64,000 bases of DNA from Agarophyton chilense (GCA_030374765.1 JARGXX010000068.1:4154001-4218000), one strand, 5' to 3'. Numbered from the stretch's first letter, positions 12,601 to 21,531 are shown. A program made the numbers and translations. The notes: generated from the sequence alone by a model not told the origin.

Positions 12601-14131
12601 TTCTTCTCTTTCGATCAGAAGTGACGGTGTTGGCTGGCTCAGATTGACGGCGACCACGAGATTGCATAGGGACATGTTGTCGTTCTTTAGTGGCGCTTCT
12701 CGTCTCGTACTTTGATACAGGCATTTCGAAATCTTCGGGTGAACTTTGGGGCTTCTTAGATTGGGAAATGGGGGCATTTCTGAACAATTTGGATACATCA
12801 GGCGATGAAGACATTGGGGTTCCAGATGACTCCCTAGCAGGTTTTTGTGATTCAGGTGTGCGCACAGCTAATTGTCGGTGCTCAGATTTGTTGAAGTCAG
12901 TGCGAACTGCTAATTGTCGAGGACGCGGTGGTTTTAAGCTTGATAGAGTTGGCTGTGAGGCGCCATTCACCAAATCTTCGACTTCCACGGATATCGGGTG
13001 CCGCACAGAAATGTCCATGGGGGACGAATGAGACTTCGAGGGAAGGGCTGCCGATTGATCGCTGTTTAGCTTCCCCTGTGTTGGCTCGACAATATCATCC
13101 TGAGCTTGAGCCCCAGCTTCGACCATATGAGAGTCCGCTGAAGTCTGTGCTGGTGTTTCAATTTCTTTATCTTTCGATGCAGATTCGGCATTAGCTTCCT
13201 TATCACCATTGGGAATGTCCTCTTCTGATCTAGGATTAACTTGCGAAGATGGCTGTTCATCGTTGGAAGGCACAGTAGCAGAAAGCTCAGCAGCAGGGGG
13301 CTTTGGAAGTGATGAACCGTGGTCATCTCTGGTTTCAGGAAGCGGAGAAACAGCAAGAGCCAAGCGCCGTGTGGCGAGTTTGGGAGATTTGTGCTGTTCA
13401 GACAAAGGGCTTGGACGGTGCTCGCTCGCAACTGAATTAGAGGGCTCAGAAGGTGGTAGTTGAGGTTCCGATGGGCGCTTTTGTGTTTTCGATTTCTCTT
13501 GGACTTGATTGTCGACAATCATGGGGTCAGGAGTAGACGAGTCTGACCTGACAGACTTGTCCGGAAACGTGGAGCTCTTTTCGGCTGCTGACGGAGGTGA
13601 AACGGTTTTTGGTTGTGGCGGAGGAACGGCAATGAGGCTTTTGGAGGGTATAGCGGGATCGGAGACAGACTGATCTGCGGTTTGTGTAGGGACAATATCG
13701 GAGTTAATGTGGGGCGCAGAAGGTTCAGCTTCAGGTTGCGGCGGTCTCTTGGACGAAGACCGCGTCGCGGGCTTCGGTAGATTTCCATGTACCACGGAAG
13801 CAGGAGGAGTATCAGCTTCCTTGTGCTGGTGATCCGGCTGTGATAGATTTTCGACAGCAGCGGACGGGGGCGGGGCGGGCGACGCAGAATTAGAGCGGGT
13901 TCGACGTTCGGAACGTCGGAGGGGACGGGTAGCAACGCTGTCCTGCGAGATGTCCCTTCGCGCGGCGAGACGTCGCAGAGGGCGCAAGCGCGGCGAATGG
14001 GGGCGGGAGGGGTTGGGAAGCGGTGAGTTGGGCATAGTGACGGGAGTGGGTGGCTCGGTGTACGGCGTAGGCGGAGGCAGCGGGGACGGGGGGTCATCGT
14101 CGGCGCCCAGCGCGGGCGGCTGACGTGCCAT
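6626..14131 (-). CDS. giant tandem-Tudor-like chromatin protein (2501 aa)
   Basis: Single 7.5-kb frame from ATG 14131. Residues ~1-510 are disordered, rich in Pro/Ser/Arg, with KRRRK-type NLS. Two Tudor-like modules lie at ~517-573 (RVLWHIDLLYYEGVV ... TTRKWRFSD) and ~598-655 (VVMWHVDGKYYPGTV ... HVRKWKYG). A Lys/Glu helix and an Arg/Ser-rich stretch follow (~1000). Coiled coils lie at ~1055-1180 and ~1260-1307. A globular helical domain (~1450-1620) contains LWEPTLLDVEWLAEKRVLV and is shared with the divergent neighbour. The last ~880 residues are low-complexity with a basic patch (~2180-2230). The family is not one I can name. A chromatin-reader or scaffold role is inferred from the Tudor-like modules. 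No catalytic motif is visible. It could hide short introns, but none is needed to keep the frame. Confidence 0.8.
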   Translation of the reverse strand: MARQPPALGADDDPPSPLPPPTPYTEPPTPVTMPNSPLPNPSRPHSPRLRPLRRLAARRDISQDSVATRPLRRSERRTRSNSASPAPPPSAAVENLSQPDHQHKEADTPPASVVHGNLPKPATRSSSKRPPQPEAEPSAPHINSDIVPTQTADQSVSDPAIPSKSLIAVPPPQPKTVSPPSAAEKSSTFPDKSVRSDSSTPDPMIVDNQVQEKSKTQKRPSEPQLPPSEPSNSVASEHRPSPLSEQHKSPKLATRRLALAVSPLPETRDDHGSSLPKPPAAELSATVPSNDEQPSSQVNPRSEEDIPNGDKEANAESASKDKEIETPAQTSADSHMVEAGAQAQDDIVEPTQGKLNSDQSAALPSKSHSSPMDISVRHPISVEVEDLVNGASQPTLSSLKPPRPRQLAVRTDFNKSEHRQLAVRTPESQKPARESSGTPMSSSPDVSKLFRNAPISQSKKPQSSPEDFEMPVSKYETRSATKERQHVPMQSRGRRQSEPANTVTSDRKRRRKPQSRPVKGDRLRVLWHIDLLYYEGVVDSVLSYRGKQFYDITYDSGEREYYLDLTTRKWRFSDGRDGNESDDSILEHQQLQDYSAFPKVDDKIVVMWHVDGKYYPGTVQDILKTSNGWFYDVGYEGGDREFFLDLHVRKWKYGWEDSKKKKPRLAHARPAARRGPREKVKQAARKSTGGSIPNYIPPTISPVDGGASPSDVEAPELQPSRSLRKVESLLEEKERQEQGRRAEEEEKKKITEQKRKGASTLQMAALDHKEQMRTKASQDMERNQESSGKPLSRFPDSEGVIAPKPYTSKTASEQPRAHTEMLNQQPIIVDLSDLGDETFENVMQDIDAPLAPPYLKKRTRSTPASLEANEQIKRTKKFSSAGEIQGFTAFENLETPSLDSPLEVTMMTKAPSERPPVRETNISSSKPLAPVSSSHQRGQRYESSKRLPPNAAPPARKSVQQRARSAPRAQPISQHVLQSEPDFIPRPRAVSRARSRSRRPSLRRQTASPSISTDRRRLMSRGSASAADYTPMNSSAFPSQRLRESRKNTNTTVADIVSVSGLVAKKWIEENTKQFSINLNGMENELRKLKANHAKYLRAAKTHRNRATAQESKAVDEEEMSDGEKDAVLGNVRNEFMSLIRRYRGVVEQREQVLIQQFARFRKTLSSQNSELVSAGKELGKLDIRGLEALDNLHPVTRKKLDTPPPVPPREQMNLTRLPTFKTSLPLHLQHAVEMLQLPGSQLENSVDRPDKSEAVAKSLRRKLADLVTRSDWLSEEVKRLQTRERFLVREKREALAELSKVRVEKGYSLPGSAPTNSRGLLTRSATARATKKSSLKFAPSKPLGIVKNKSAGETRVTGRNVGKATRKSLPLGNLNYKPPAQNASTLSRSELKSGLTASPPLVLSSMTRSSPMLQPSLTPMPSASRPLLPPRPTAMENVTKPPNPTSGTVGVDRETKFAEVLGKSMDKQVSELLSLIYTIWLLQDEGRSEPPKQPGDKMDSWVMACVRNCLKHARTYLDATSGLTTARRSLMNDVDGENICIQWILGDSDASFEKARSNYSLWEPTLLDVEWLAEKRVLVGLSICYKKAWEETSARQYETTLMYAKAIAHKAVANFELYMPHTIVLGPTPPTLPSVVNKTTQLPQPRSNHGNLEDQQAAKVKESKLMSGPNVVSVPGNVHGLPAADPSSGHQTAAKTGLPLFGSNALSESLSTNTPMASIAATSKDSSRVVTVSVAKPMPGILPQPTQSSTRTVMDVAGVPQSATLTPGSTDLSTYPAQETQPDKATSAPRVTPPISAADLMVEKKTASTGPTDQRAEKTGIEKGSNPAPSGSVNEIAVESAKVSDQNGPQIQDETREKHKVTEIETETAIITGKGASETRFKPDKHVSQPKSPLLTTGCDKSVGNTLGDSKDLSSQTPTQPKSDVHGHQAQVSPNEVNEKISHTTVLEKHRSGAFHSVKPGTSQLRRAEDAQNSSNDRSILASIGKKLTNCSPKETPVSRVYVHAAQADLGEGLSTISSQETTVPQSNTVLTTSIGSNPPGHTTKLQTAQDTGSSKRNTAGNGTNISNQHQTSKARTIAAEIGQVNPPPVEALTRESDKELASSISKEQISSKARTTGASDASAATEKNAKKSTNDLGFETSDRSLIPSGSQTTANEILHQSTSQTSKSRNHPAKRGSRSAITKSSGTKTRKQLKTTRNKTTSGKSRTNRTSVGRPKEPTGSSESPRNQRKGVIGEYEAPTPITTGMIGMMRLPGASPTVPQVENRTFVSSPMPADSVAMRQPVGMKRLPQMPASAAPQRRILSGVDVGDFESLPSPIPRRQGFKGSSDDAPTQPMAHVVEQQGNPYVGNGRWPSQQPVSRKGYKSLSLMPPLSQHNAPTAGQSTNPFDARAVASPFEYNRNSDQGIPNEPRPEVGQESGYHVVDQVDVMNPPTPAALSALDYTVEQTRREPLPSTQEFQERFDRGNDPYRSQIGHIMNSAPMDGVNTWRNVQSKKYGKR

Positions 14132-14849
14132 GACAGCGAAGGCGGCGTGAGGAAATGCTGGTGGGCGCGGCTAGCGGAGGTGCGGTGCGGGCAACAAGCG
14201 CGCGAGCAGGGGCAGGGTACACCGTAACGCCCTGGACTTTGCTCAAGACACACGAGACGGAGAAGCGGCGTACAGTTTGCGCAATCTGGCGTGGATGTGG
14301 CGCGCCTTTTTTTTGAAGCTGTGAGAGCGCTTCGCGCGCTTTTTCTGCACGCAAAACGGCGCAAGACGCCAGAACGTCTCAACGAGAGACAGCGGCGGGG
14401 CGAGGCAGCCGCCGCTGGTCTCTCCGTCGCGCGTGGTGGCCCCCCTCCCAAAGCGCGCTGTAAGTCGCTATAAGCGTTGTACAACATTAGCGCTCGTTCT
14501 TCTGGCCAGGCGCTTAACTTGCGCAACATCCTTTTTTCGTTTCGTCTTGACCCTCGTGTAGTTTTCCGCCCTCTCTCCCGCCGATTCTGCCGCTTTACTT
14601 CTGCCCCATTCCCCCATGCACGCGTGCTCCGCCCTGGGGGTCATTGTCGCGACCGCCGTCGCTTTCACTGTTTCCGGCTGTTGAGTTCCTCATCGTTGCC
14701 GGCCCTCCCTTCCCCCCCCCCGCTCTCTTTACGCCTACTGTCTCCAACTATATCTCTCGCTCTTCGACCGCTCACCCCCTCCAGCTCCCGCCGCCGCCCG
14801 TTCCACTCGTCTGCGGCGTACAGATCTCTCTCATTCTCTTTTTTGTCCC
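14132..14849. promoter_or_regulatory. bidirectional promoter region of the giant Tudor-like pair
   Basis: 718 bp between two divergent ATGs. It is GC-rich near 14380-14460 and strongly pyrimidine-rich on the plus strand from about 14640 to 14849 (long CCCCC and TCTCTC runs), as expected for a 5' UTR leading into ATG 14850. No TATA box is evident. The function is inferred from layout. Confidence 0.5.
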
Positions 14850-17800
14850 ATGGCGTTGCGCAATAGCTACCTGCTAGAGCAGGTGCATCTGGCCGACGAA
14901 ATTGAGGTCTTCTGGCCTGCAGACAAGCAATATTACAAAGGAGTCATTAGTCAAATTCTTGGTCAAGGACGGTATCATGTCACTTACCTGGATGGCGAGG
15001 AGGAGGAGCTCCGACTGGCAAACGAGCGCTGGCGTTTCAGAGGCAGCGCTGCTGATCGTGTTTCTCGCGGTCACGCCACCGGTAAAAGAAAGCGCCCCAA
15101 AGGTCGACCACAAGTTCACGAGCCTGAACCCATCATCATTGATGACGACGATGACGAACCCCCTCCCAAAAGAGCACGCCATAAACCAATCACCCACCAT
15201 TCCAACAAGGCTGTGCCCACCTCTGTTCGTACTCCGAGCATCAGCACCCAGCAATCGGTTGTTGAGATTGAAGAGGTGCCCGCGCAGCTTCCCTTGGCTC
15301 CAGTTTCGGATCACCGCGCTTCTGACATCTCAGAACCCATCGTATCCGATAACGAAAACGAGATGATCGAGGAGGAAATCCTCGAAAGAGGATGCGGTGG
15401 AGATACCTCATCTGCTGCCGATACATCGGAGCTCCAGCGTCGCGATTCTCGTGAAATCATTTCTACTTCGCAACACCCCTTACCCCACAACGCTGTGAAG
15501 ACCACCGTCGCCGCCAAATCCACCACTCCCAATAACTTTGTTAACTCACACAAGAACCACCGAAACTCCTTTACCGTTCAATCCCCTGCTATTTCAACAA
15601 AAAACAAGAGCACCCTGCTTATCAAAGCATCACACTCAAATCACGCCAAACCGAGTAGCCCGGTTCTCCCGGCGGCTAAGCCGCCTACCGAGCCTTCCCT
15701 CAAGTCCCCGAAAGGTTTTACGCAATCACCGTCGCATCAACGTCCAGTCCCCTTCAAACAGTTTGTCCCACCCATACCAAAGCCAGATTCGAACACAACA
15801 TCTGCAACCCAAGCAACTACTGCTGTTCAAAACAACTCCGTAAGAGCACAAGCCACGAAACTCAATTTACCTGCACAGAATGCTCAAGCCGCGCAAATCG
15901 GGACCATGGCCCCAAAATCTCAAAGGCCCAGTACTACGAGAACGTCTCCTGCGAAAGCGAGTTCCAATCCGGTGCTGCAGAAGAAAAAGAAACAAATCTC
16001 ACCGAACTCGAAGGAAAGCGTACAAGCGCGAAAGGCTAACAGACAGACTACCAGACGAGCGGATTTTATTTCCAAGACCAAGAAGAACTCTACTACCGAT
16101 GACAAAGTTAACAGAATAGCGAGCAATGCACCTAATACAACCAGGAATAATTCGGCTACGCTCATGAAGCCAAAGCCAAAGCCGAAATCAAAGTCGAAAG
16201 CCATGAAGCATCGTAAAGCACGCAAAAATGTTGCTGAGACCGGTAGTACGCACAAAGCAGCTTTAGGTCACTCTCCCATCGCTCTGGGTAGTGCAGAAAA
16301 AGCTCTTGCATCTGCAGGTTTAACCGAACCAATTGAAAATGACGCGTCACTTAAAGAAGACTTCAGAAACCCTAAGCTGAGCATACCAGATATCTGGAAA
16401 ATCGAGCCCAGTGAAAGGAAAGCATCGACCCCAAAATCCAAATCTAAGGGGCTTCCGTCCCGAAACGCAGCCAACGCTAACGTCAATGCCAAGATTTCCA
16501 AGGTGTTTCAAAAGCAAAGTACTACTTCATCGAGACCACTAGTTACAGGCAAAGACAAGGACATTAAGAAGAGCGAGCAGCGGAACACTGAACAAGACTT
16601 TAGCCAGAGCCCCGGGAAAAGAGTGGTATTATCCTCTGCAGAATCGCAGGTAAAGGCTGCACCTGCTCAAACTCCGCAAAACTCGACCTCTACCAAAAGC
16701 ATACCGAAGAAGAGCGCAACAAAACAGTTTACGCCGCCTGCACAGAACAAACGGGTCGCAGCGCCAACGCAGTCAAAACCACCTGCCGTGAAAAGCGTGA
16801 CTCGATCAGGCGAAAACAACCAGCAGGTTCAATCGGATTCAGTTAGGGGACCACAACCCGCAAAGTCTGCGGAAGCCAGGCAGTTGGATAGTAGAGCAAA
16901 GACGAGGACTCCCACCCGCGTTTCGCCGAAGATGAAGGCTCGCGCAACTTTACCCAAGTATCAACAGAAGCAGCGTCCCCTGGAAGCTGATAAGAATCCA
17001 AGTTTTGAACAAAACAAGCCAATTTTTGAAAGAGTTGCAACAGGTTCTAGCAAAAAAGACTCCACGCTGAAGCCAACTTCCGAACCGCCTTCAGATCTTG
17101 TGGCTGGAGGCAGTACAGTTGCTGCAAATCGACTTCCAATGGTGTCAACAGCTTCGCTGAATGAATCGAGACATCCGTCACCGAAGGTTGATTCGAAAGA
17201 GCGTATTCCGAGAAACAAGCCATTGGCGTCATTCGCGCCGTGTGTATCTTCATTCAATGCATTCCAACCCTTACAAACCGATCAGCCTAAAAGACATCCT
17301 CAACCTCAAGGACCCGCAGAGTTTTCTCTTTCTTCCTCAGGAGTTCCAGACCAGTCCCGGAGACCAAAGAAAGCCTTGAAAACAGTTTTTCAGATCAAGG
17401 CTCCAGCACCATCTCACATGCAAACAAGAATTACACCTGTGTCTTATGAAATATCGCTCTCTAGAACGCAAAAAGGTCAAGCTTCTGGTGCGGTAGAAGA
17501 AATGAATAAGCGTCTTAGAGGTTTTGGAGCAGAAACGGGCGATCGTCAAAAGCAATCCCATTCCCCGTGGCCATCAATTACGAAGACTTCTGGAACTATT
17601 TCTGTACAAAGCCTGGTCTCAAGCCCCGAATTGGTTACAGCACCGCAGAACCTGAGCTCAAATTTCCAAACTAATCCCTCTCTAATGTCCTCACCCCAAG
17701 CACATAGTACGGGATTAGGAGAGCCGAATGTCGCGAGCCATGTGGTCGGCCTAAACTCTGGATCACATACGAATGCTATAGCGACTTCCAGAACGTGCGC

Positions 17801-19877
17801 TGTACCATCTGTCTCAGACGTCCCATGCGTACTTGCCGCGTCTCGTACATACGTCACGCCAAATTTGAGCCAAATGCGTGATACCCATTCTATACTGCAA
17901 GTATCACCTTCGGTTCAAGCAGCCAATAGCCTAAATCCGACAAGCGTACCAATGGAAGTTAGAGGACAAGCATATACTTCCCCGTTGAAAAAGCTCTCTC
18001 CGGTCAATGCTACCCTTTCCGAGGGACTTCCGCCAATGGGATTCCATAGATCTGTGGATGTGAGCAATCGAAGAGGGACCCAGAATGGACGGAAACGAAC
18101 TATTGAAGGAAATGATAGGTTGGAAGATATTGCAAAGAAAAGGATAAATGTGACAAGCGCCCATGGCTCTCAAGGATATGGAGGTGTGAATCTCTCCTCG
18201 GATTCCCCAGCTCATCCTCAAGCTAGTGGCACAATTGGAACAGAGATTTTGCATCAGGCGTATGGAGAAGGCCCAGCGTTTGTTCAGAGAACAAAAGTGT
18301 TTAGGGAGCAAGGCGCGAGCCGCCATTCTATTCTTGCTCCTGGGATGGCGACTTTACCATCGCCAGTCTCTCGGCCGTTTGCACCTACGAGCCCTGCCGT
18401 AGCGAATGCTCATTACAATGTACACGATCGAGTCATGACTGCAACCAAAATATTGGATCCCTTCTCAAGCTCAGGTTATCAACGTTTAGCAGAGGGCTCT
18501 GCGGCAAAACCCGCGATCACGCCCAACACTAGGTGTCCCTTATACAACACACCGAAAGGTCCGCGTGCCTTACACGGACCCATTGGAACCCAGCAAAGCA
18601 TGGTACCATCTCAGAGGCCAATGAACGTTCAGCCCAGAGCTCGGGTTAGTAGTTTTGATAGGAGCGAAGTAGACATTGATGGCCTTTTATTCTCCGCACT
18701 AAAAAGTGTGGAAAGCAATTTTCTGGTGCTGGGCAGAAAGAATGAGGAGCAATTTCAAGAAATCAAGGAAAGCAACGAAAGCATATCAAGAGCCCTTTCT
18801 CAATTGCACTCTAGAATCGATCAAATCGAGGAAATGTGCAGTAAGAGTTCTAACAAGTTGCATAAGACCATGGAGCAAATGTTCGAGAAGCAAATGGATG
18901 AGATCAACCGACATACGGAGACCGACCTGCGCGAAATTGGGCTCGTGGAAAGAAATAAGTTACAATCCTCATTCACAGAAGCTATCGAAAAGTTAACAGA
19001 GACAACATCCAATCTTTTCCAGTGTGCGCTGGATGTTATCAAAAAAACTGTCGAGGAAAACTATGGGAGATTTTCCACCGGAAGTGAGAGGCAAACAAAT
19101 TCTAGCCTTGAGGATCGGCTTGGTGGATGTGGACACGCTGTTGGAACGCGAAGCACTGGACGTGACACTACTAGGTTAAGAGGTGGTAACAAAGGACAGA
19201 ATCATATAGGTGTCGACAGGCGGTTCGGAACTACGGTTCGCCCAAAGAATCAAGCCAGTCACGAGCGCTTGCTTGATTCAACAAGAACGCTGAAATCTCC
19301 TCAGGCATCAGCGCTTCAATCTCAACAAGACGAGGCGAATAAATCGGACCAACTGGGATTACAAAACCAAAGGACCAAGGGCTGGTCTTTCGCTGAAGAG
19401 AGCACATATCTGATTGCTCGATTTGTAATCGACTGGTTGCAAAACGGGGAATGTCGAAAGAGAGCCCCCAAAAGTGAGAGAGAGGTTCCTGTAACTCAAG
19501 AATGGGTGCATTCCACTATTGTGAAATGCTTCGATTCGATTCTTGATCGCTTTAAATCTTCGAAATCGTACCCTGAAGCTGAAGCGATCATCACAAAACG
19601 TCTTAGCGGGAAGAACGTGGAAACAGAGTGGCTAACCAAGTTCGGAGACGGCGACGTAGTTGTTGAGAAAGCCCAAGCCATATACAAGAAGTGGGATCCA
19701 GAATTGTTCGCATTCGAATGGGTGACTGAAAAGAGAGTAATTGTTGAGATCGCAAAGCGCGTGAGTGCGTCGCAGAAGGTGGTGAGCGACAGAAATTGCC
19801 TGTTCGCAGATCCACTTTGCCGCGCTATTTCCTGCCTGGAGGCTGCTCGAAAGGGAGATGATTTTCTTTACGGTTAG
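14850..19877 (+). CDS. large Tudor-like chromatin protein (1675 aa), paralogue of its divergent neighbour
   Basis: Single 5-kb frame from ATG 14850. One Tudor-like module lies at residues ~15-65 (EIEVFWPADKQYYKGVI ... LANERWRF). An acidic run and the NLS-like PPPKRARHK (~105) follow. A very long Ser/Thr/Lys/Pro-rich disordered region contains a KPKPKPKSKSK patch (~440). Coiled coil at ~1273-1410. The C-terminal domain (~1510-1670) carries KWDPELFAFEWVTEKRVIV. Order and content (Tudor, disorder, coiled coil, W-D/E-P domain) match the 2501-aa protein, except that here the last domain is terminal and there is one Tudor module. I infer an old inverted duplication. A nuclear role is likely; the exact function is unknown. 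Confidence 0.82.
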   Translation: MALRNSYLLEQVHLADEIEVFWPADKQYYKGVISQILGQGRYHVTYLDGEEEELRLANERWRFRGSAADRVSRGHATGKRKRPKGRPQVHEPEPIIIDDDDDEPPPKRARHKPITHHSNKAVPTSVRTPSISTQQSVVEIEEVPAQLPLAPVSDHRASDISEPIVSDNENEMIEEEILERGCGGDTSSAADTSELQRRDSREIISTSQHPLPHNAVKTTVAAKSTTPNNFVNSHKNHRNSFTVQSPAISTKNKSTLLIKASHSNHAKPSSPVLPAAKPPTEPSLKSPKGFTQSPSHQRPVPFKQFVPPIPKPDSNTTSATQATTAVQNNSVRAQATKLNLPAQNAQAAQIGTMAPKSQRPSTTRTSPAKASSNPVLQKKKKQISPNSKESVQARKANRQTTRRADFISKTKKNSTTDDKVNRIASNAPNTTRNNSATLMKPKPKPKSKSKAMKHRKARKNVAETGSTHKAALGHSPIALGSAEKALASAGLTEPIENDASLKEDFRNPKLSIPDIWKIEPSERKASTPKSKSKGLPSRNAANANVNAKISKVFQKQSTTSSRPLVTGKDKDIKKSEQRNTEQDFSQSPGKRVVLSSAESQVKAAPAQTPQNSTSTKSIPKKSATKQFTPPAQNKRVAAPTQSKPPAVKSVTRSGENNQQVQSDSVRGPQPAKSAEARQLDSRAKTRTPTRVSPKMKARATLPKYQQKQRPLEADKNPSFEQNKPIFERVATGSSKKDSTLKPTSEPPSDLVAGGSTVAANRLPMVSTASLNESRHPSPKVDSKERIPRNKPLASFAPCVSSFNAFQPLQTDQPKRHPQPQGPAEFSLSSSGVPDQSRRPKKALKTVFQIKAPAPSHMQTRITPVSYEISLSRTQKGQASGAVEEMNKRLRGFGAETGDRQKQSHSPWPSITKTSGTISVQSLVSSPELVTAPQNLSSNFQTNPSLMSSPQAHSTGLGEPNVASHVVGLNSGSHTNAIATSRTCAVPSVSDVPCVLAASRTYVTPNLSQMRDTHSILQVSPSVQAANSLNPTSVPMEVRGQAYTSPLKKLSPVNATLSEGLPPMGFHRSVDVSNRRGTQNGRKRTIEGNDRLEDIAKKRINVTSAHGSQGYGGVNLSSDSPAHPQASGTIGTEILHQAYGEGPAFVQRTKVFREQGASRHSILAPGMATLPSPVSRPFAPTSPAVANAHYNVHDRVMTATKILDPFSSSGYQRLAEGSAAKPAITPNTRCPLYNTPKGPRALHGPIGTQQSMVPSQRPMNVQPRARVSSFDRSEVDIDGLLFSALKSVESNFLVLGRKNEEQFQEIKESNESISRALSQLHSRIDQIEEMCSKSSNKLHKTMEQMFEKQMDEINRHTETDLREIGLVERNKLQSSFTEAIEKLTETTSNLFQCALDVIKKTVEENYGRFSTGSERQTNSSLEDRLGGCGHAVGTRSTGRDTTRLRGGNKGQNHIGVDRRFGTTVRPKNQASHERLLDSTRTLKSPQASALQSQQDEANKSDQLGLQNQRTKGWSFAEESTYLIARFVIDWLQNGECRKRAPKSEREVPVTQEWVHSTIVKCFDSILDRFKSSKSYPEAEAIITKRLSGKNVETEWLTKFGDGDVVVEKAQAIYKKWDPELFAFEWVTEKRVIVEIAKRVSASQKVVSDRNCLFADPLCRAISCLEAARKGDDFLYG

Positions 19878-20229
19878 ATTCCAAAACAACTTCGTCTTCC
19901 TCGAGACGTGGGAGTTCTGTAGATTAGATTAGAGCTAGAGGGATTGAAGTGCTTGTTCTACCTTACATGCAACCATTTTTATTTATAACTGATGATCATA
20001 GGAGTGTACAGACGGATTCTTTTCGATGGAATAAACTAGCGGCGCAGTTGAAGAGGTTTTATCAATTAATCGATTTTCGTTCTTCAAGCACAAAACATCT
20101 GCACTTCGCTTCATTGTAGTCTAAATGCAGAACACAATCAGCTATCTCTGGGTTTGTCATCCTGACCGACCCCAAGACCTTCAAGAAATCAACGAAGAGG
20201 ATCAAAAGATAGGGGAAGAAGAAGCATTA
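19878..20229. other. intergenic, convergent 3' flanks
   Basis: 352 bp between the 1675-aa gene (+) and the GT14 gene (-). It contains A/T-rich stretches (for example TTTTTATTTATAACTG near 19975) compatible with 3' UTRs. Nothing else is recognised. Confidence 0.5.
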
Positions 20230-21531
20230 TTATTCTTTGGTCTTGGGAGCAGGTGGAGGTGGTGGTGGCACTTCAACTTGTGCTCCACTTGTACATTTTT
20301 TTTGTCTGTCGGATGAAGAACTTTCCCGGGTTACCAGGCAATTGAAATATCGATTCACCCTTTCAAAAAAAGGTTTTGAAGTATTCGTTTGTTTGCTTCC
20401 CATACCACTGATATACTTATCTATGTGATCCATCAAAGGGCTATCAGGTATTCGGAACTTTCTCGCAAAAATATCACTTGAAGCTTTGATTGAATTCCAG
20501 TATAGCCACGTCCCATTATCGGAGGGATCATCCAAGTAAAGTGGATGTTGACGCAATTTCTGGGGCCCCTTTGGTTTCCATCGCACAAGTCTTAACGAAT
20601 GTCGAACTGTGCTAGAATTCAAAACGCGATGATTCCACGCGAGTGTCTGAAAAAAGTGCTCTGGAGGACTTTGCATGTTAGCGAACAATGTTAGAAGGCG
20701 TCGACCAAAAGCTCCAGTCACAACTTCTTGACAAAATGTTCTATGTGCTATGACCCATGCTTCACCTTTTGGAATCTCAATGTCCAGATTGTTCGTTGCG
20801 AGAATGGGGTGTTTGATGAAAGTTTCATGCAAACTTTCTTCTACTTCAGAGTTGAAACCAAGTGCAAGGTCAAAGTGAAGCCATTTAAATCTGTGTTGCA
20901 CATGTTGGTCCCACGATGGTCGAGTTGAAAAGTGGACAAATGACATCTGCTTTTCACTCGCATGTCTTTGCCCAAGTAAACGGCGAATGGCGGCAGGAGA
21001 GAGGAAAGGATAGTCCGAACCGCTCAAATTAATGTAGTAGTCCCATGGTTCATCTCGTCGAAGCAAAGTCTCAATGCTGTCAAGGGTGTTCAGTATCATT
21101 GATATACCAGTATAGGTGATGACAGTGCTTGGCATACTGTATACGTTCGAAAGCCCTTTATTTTCGGAGAGAATGTTCTCAAATCTCTTTCTGAATTGTG
21201 GTGAAATTTTCTTGTCGAGGTGAAGGCAATAAACATTTTTGGGGTGCCATATTCGAGAAAGTAGTCGAGGAACTAGGTGCAGGTTCGATTCCGAAATTTG
21301 TACGAAGAAAGCAATGTTTGCTTCACGCTCATCATTTGCATTGGGTGCATTCTTTCCAACTCGTGACCGTATTTTCGAGGAAGGTATTTGTGATCTTTTA
21401 GTTGCTGAGTAAAACATTCTGGATGTCCACATAATCCATAGTATTGCAAGACTTCTTACCAACATTCTTTGCTGATTCCGAGAAAGCCATGGGCAAACGC
21501 TGCATTTTCTCTCTGACAGAGACATGAGCAT
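20230..21531 (-). CDS. GT14 glycosyltransferase (xylosyltransferase / core-2 GlcNAc-transferase family)
   Basis: 433 aa, intronless. Type II membrane protein: short cytosolic tail, one transmembrane anchor (~23-41, LVRSLAILWIMWTSRMF), stem, then a lumenal GT14 domain. Family landmarks are IAFFVQISESNLHLVPRL (~73-90), VYCLHLDKK (~100), the DYYINLSGSDYPFLS donor-site block (~164-178), and SPPEHFFQTLAWN (~288-300), where Glu291 matches the catalytic Glu. GT14 enzymes transfer xylose, GlcNAc or glucuronate in the Golgi; the donor cannot be told from sequence. The C terminus ends in a Pro run (~420). Met1 and Met3 are both possible starts. It could act in sulfated-polysaccharide or glycoprotein synthesis; that is inference. 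Confidence 0.88.
   Translation of the reverse strand: MLMSLSERKCSVCPWLSRNQQRMLVRSLAILWIMWTSRMFYSATKRSQIPSSKIRSRVGKNAPNANDEREANIAFFVQISESNLHLVPRLLSRIWHPKNVYCLHLDKKISPQFRKRFENILSENKGLSNVYSMPSTVITYTGISMILNTLDSIETLLRRDEPWDYYINLSGSDYPFLSPAAIRRLLGQRHASEKQMSFVHFSTRPSWDQHVQHRFKWLHFDLALGFNSEVEESLHETFIKHPILATNNLDIEIPKGEAWVIAHRTFCQEVVTGAFGRRLLTLFANMQSPPEHFFQTLAWNHRVLNSSTVRHSLRLVRWKPKGPQKLRQHPLYLDDPSDNGTWLYWNSIKASSDIFARKFRIPDSPLMDHIDKYISGMGSKQTNTSKPFFERVNRYFNCLVTRESSSSDRQKKCTSGAQVEVPPPPPPAPKTKE

Noticed and set aside
13519..14529. 336-codon minus-strand ORF rich in Arg/Pro
   Set aside because: Out-of-frame shadow of the N-terminal part of the 2501-aa gene, continuing into its promoter.
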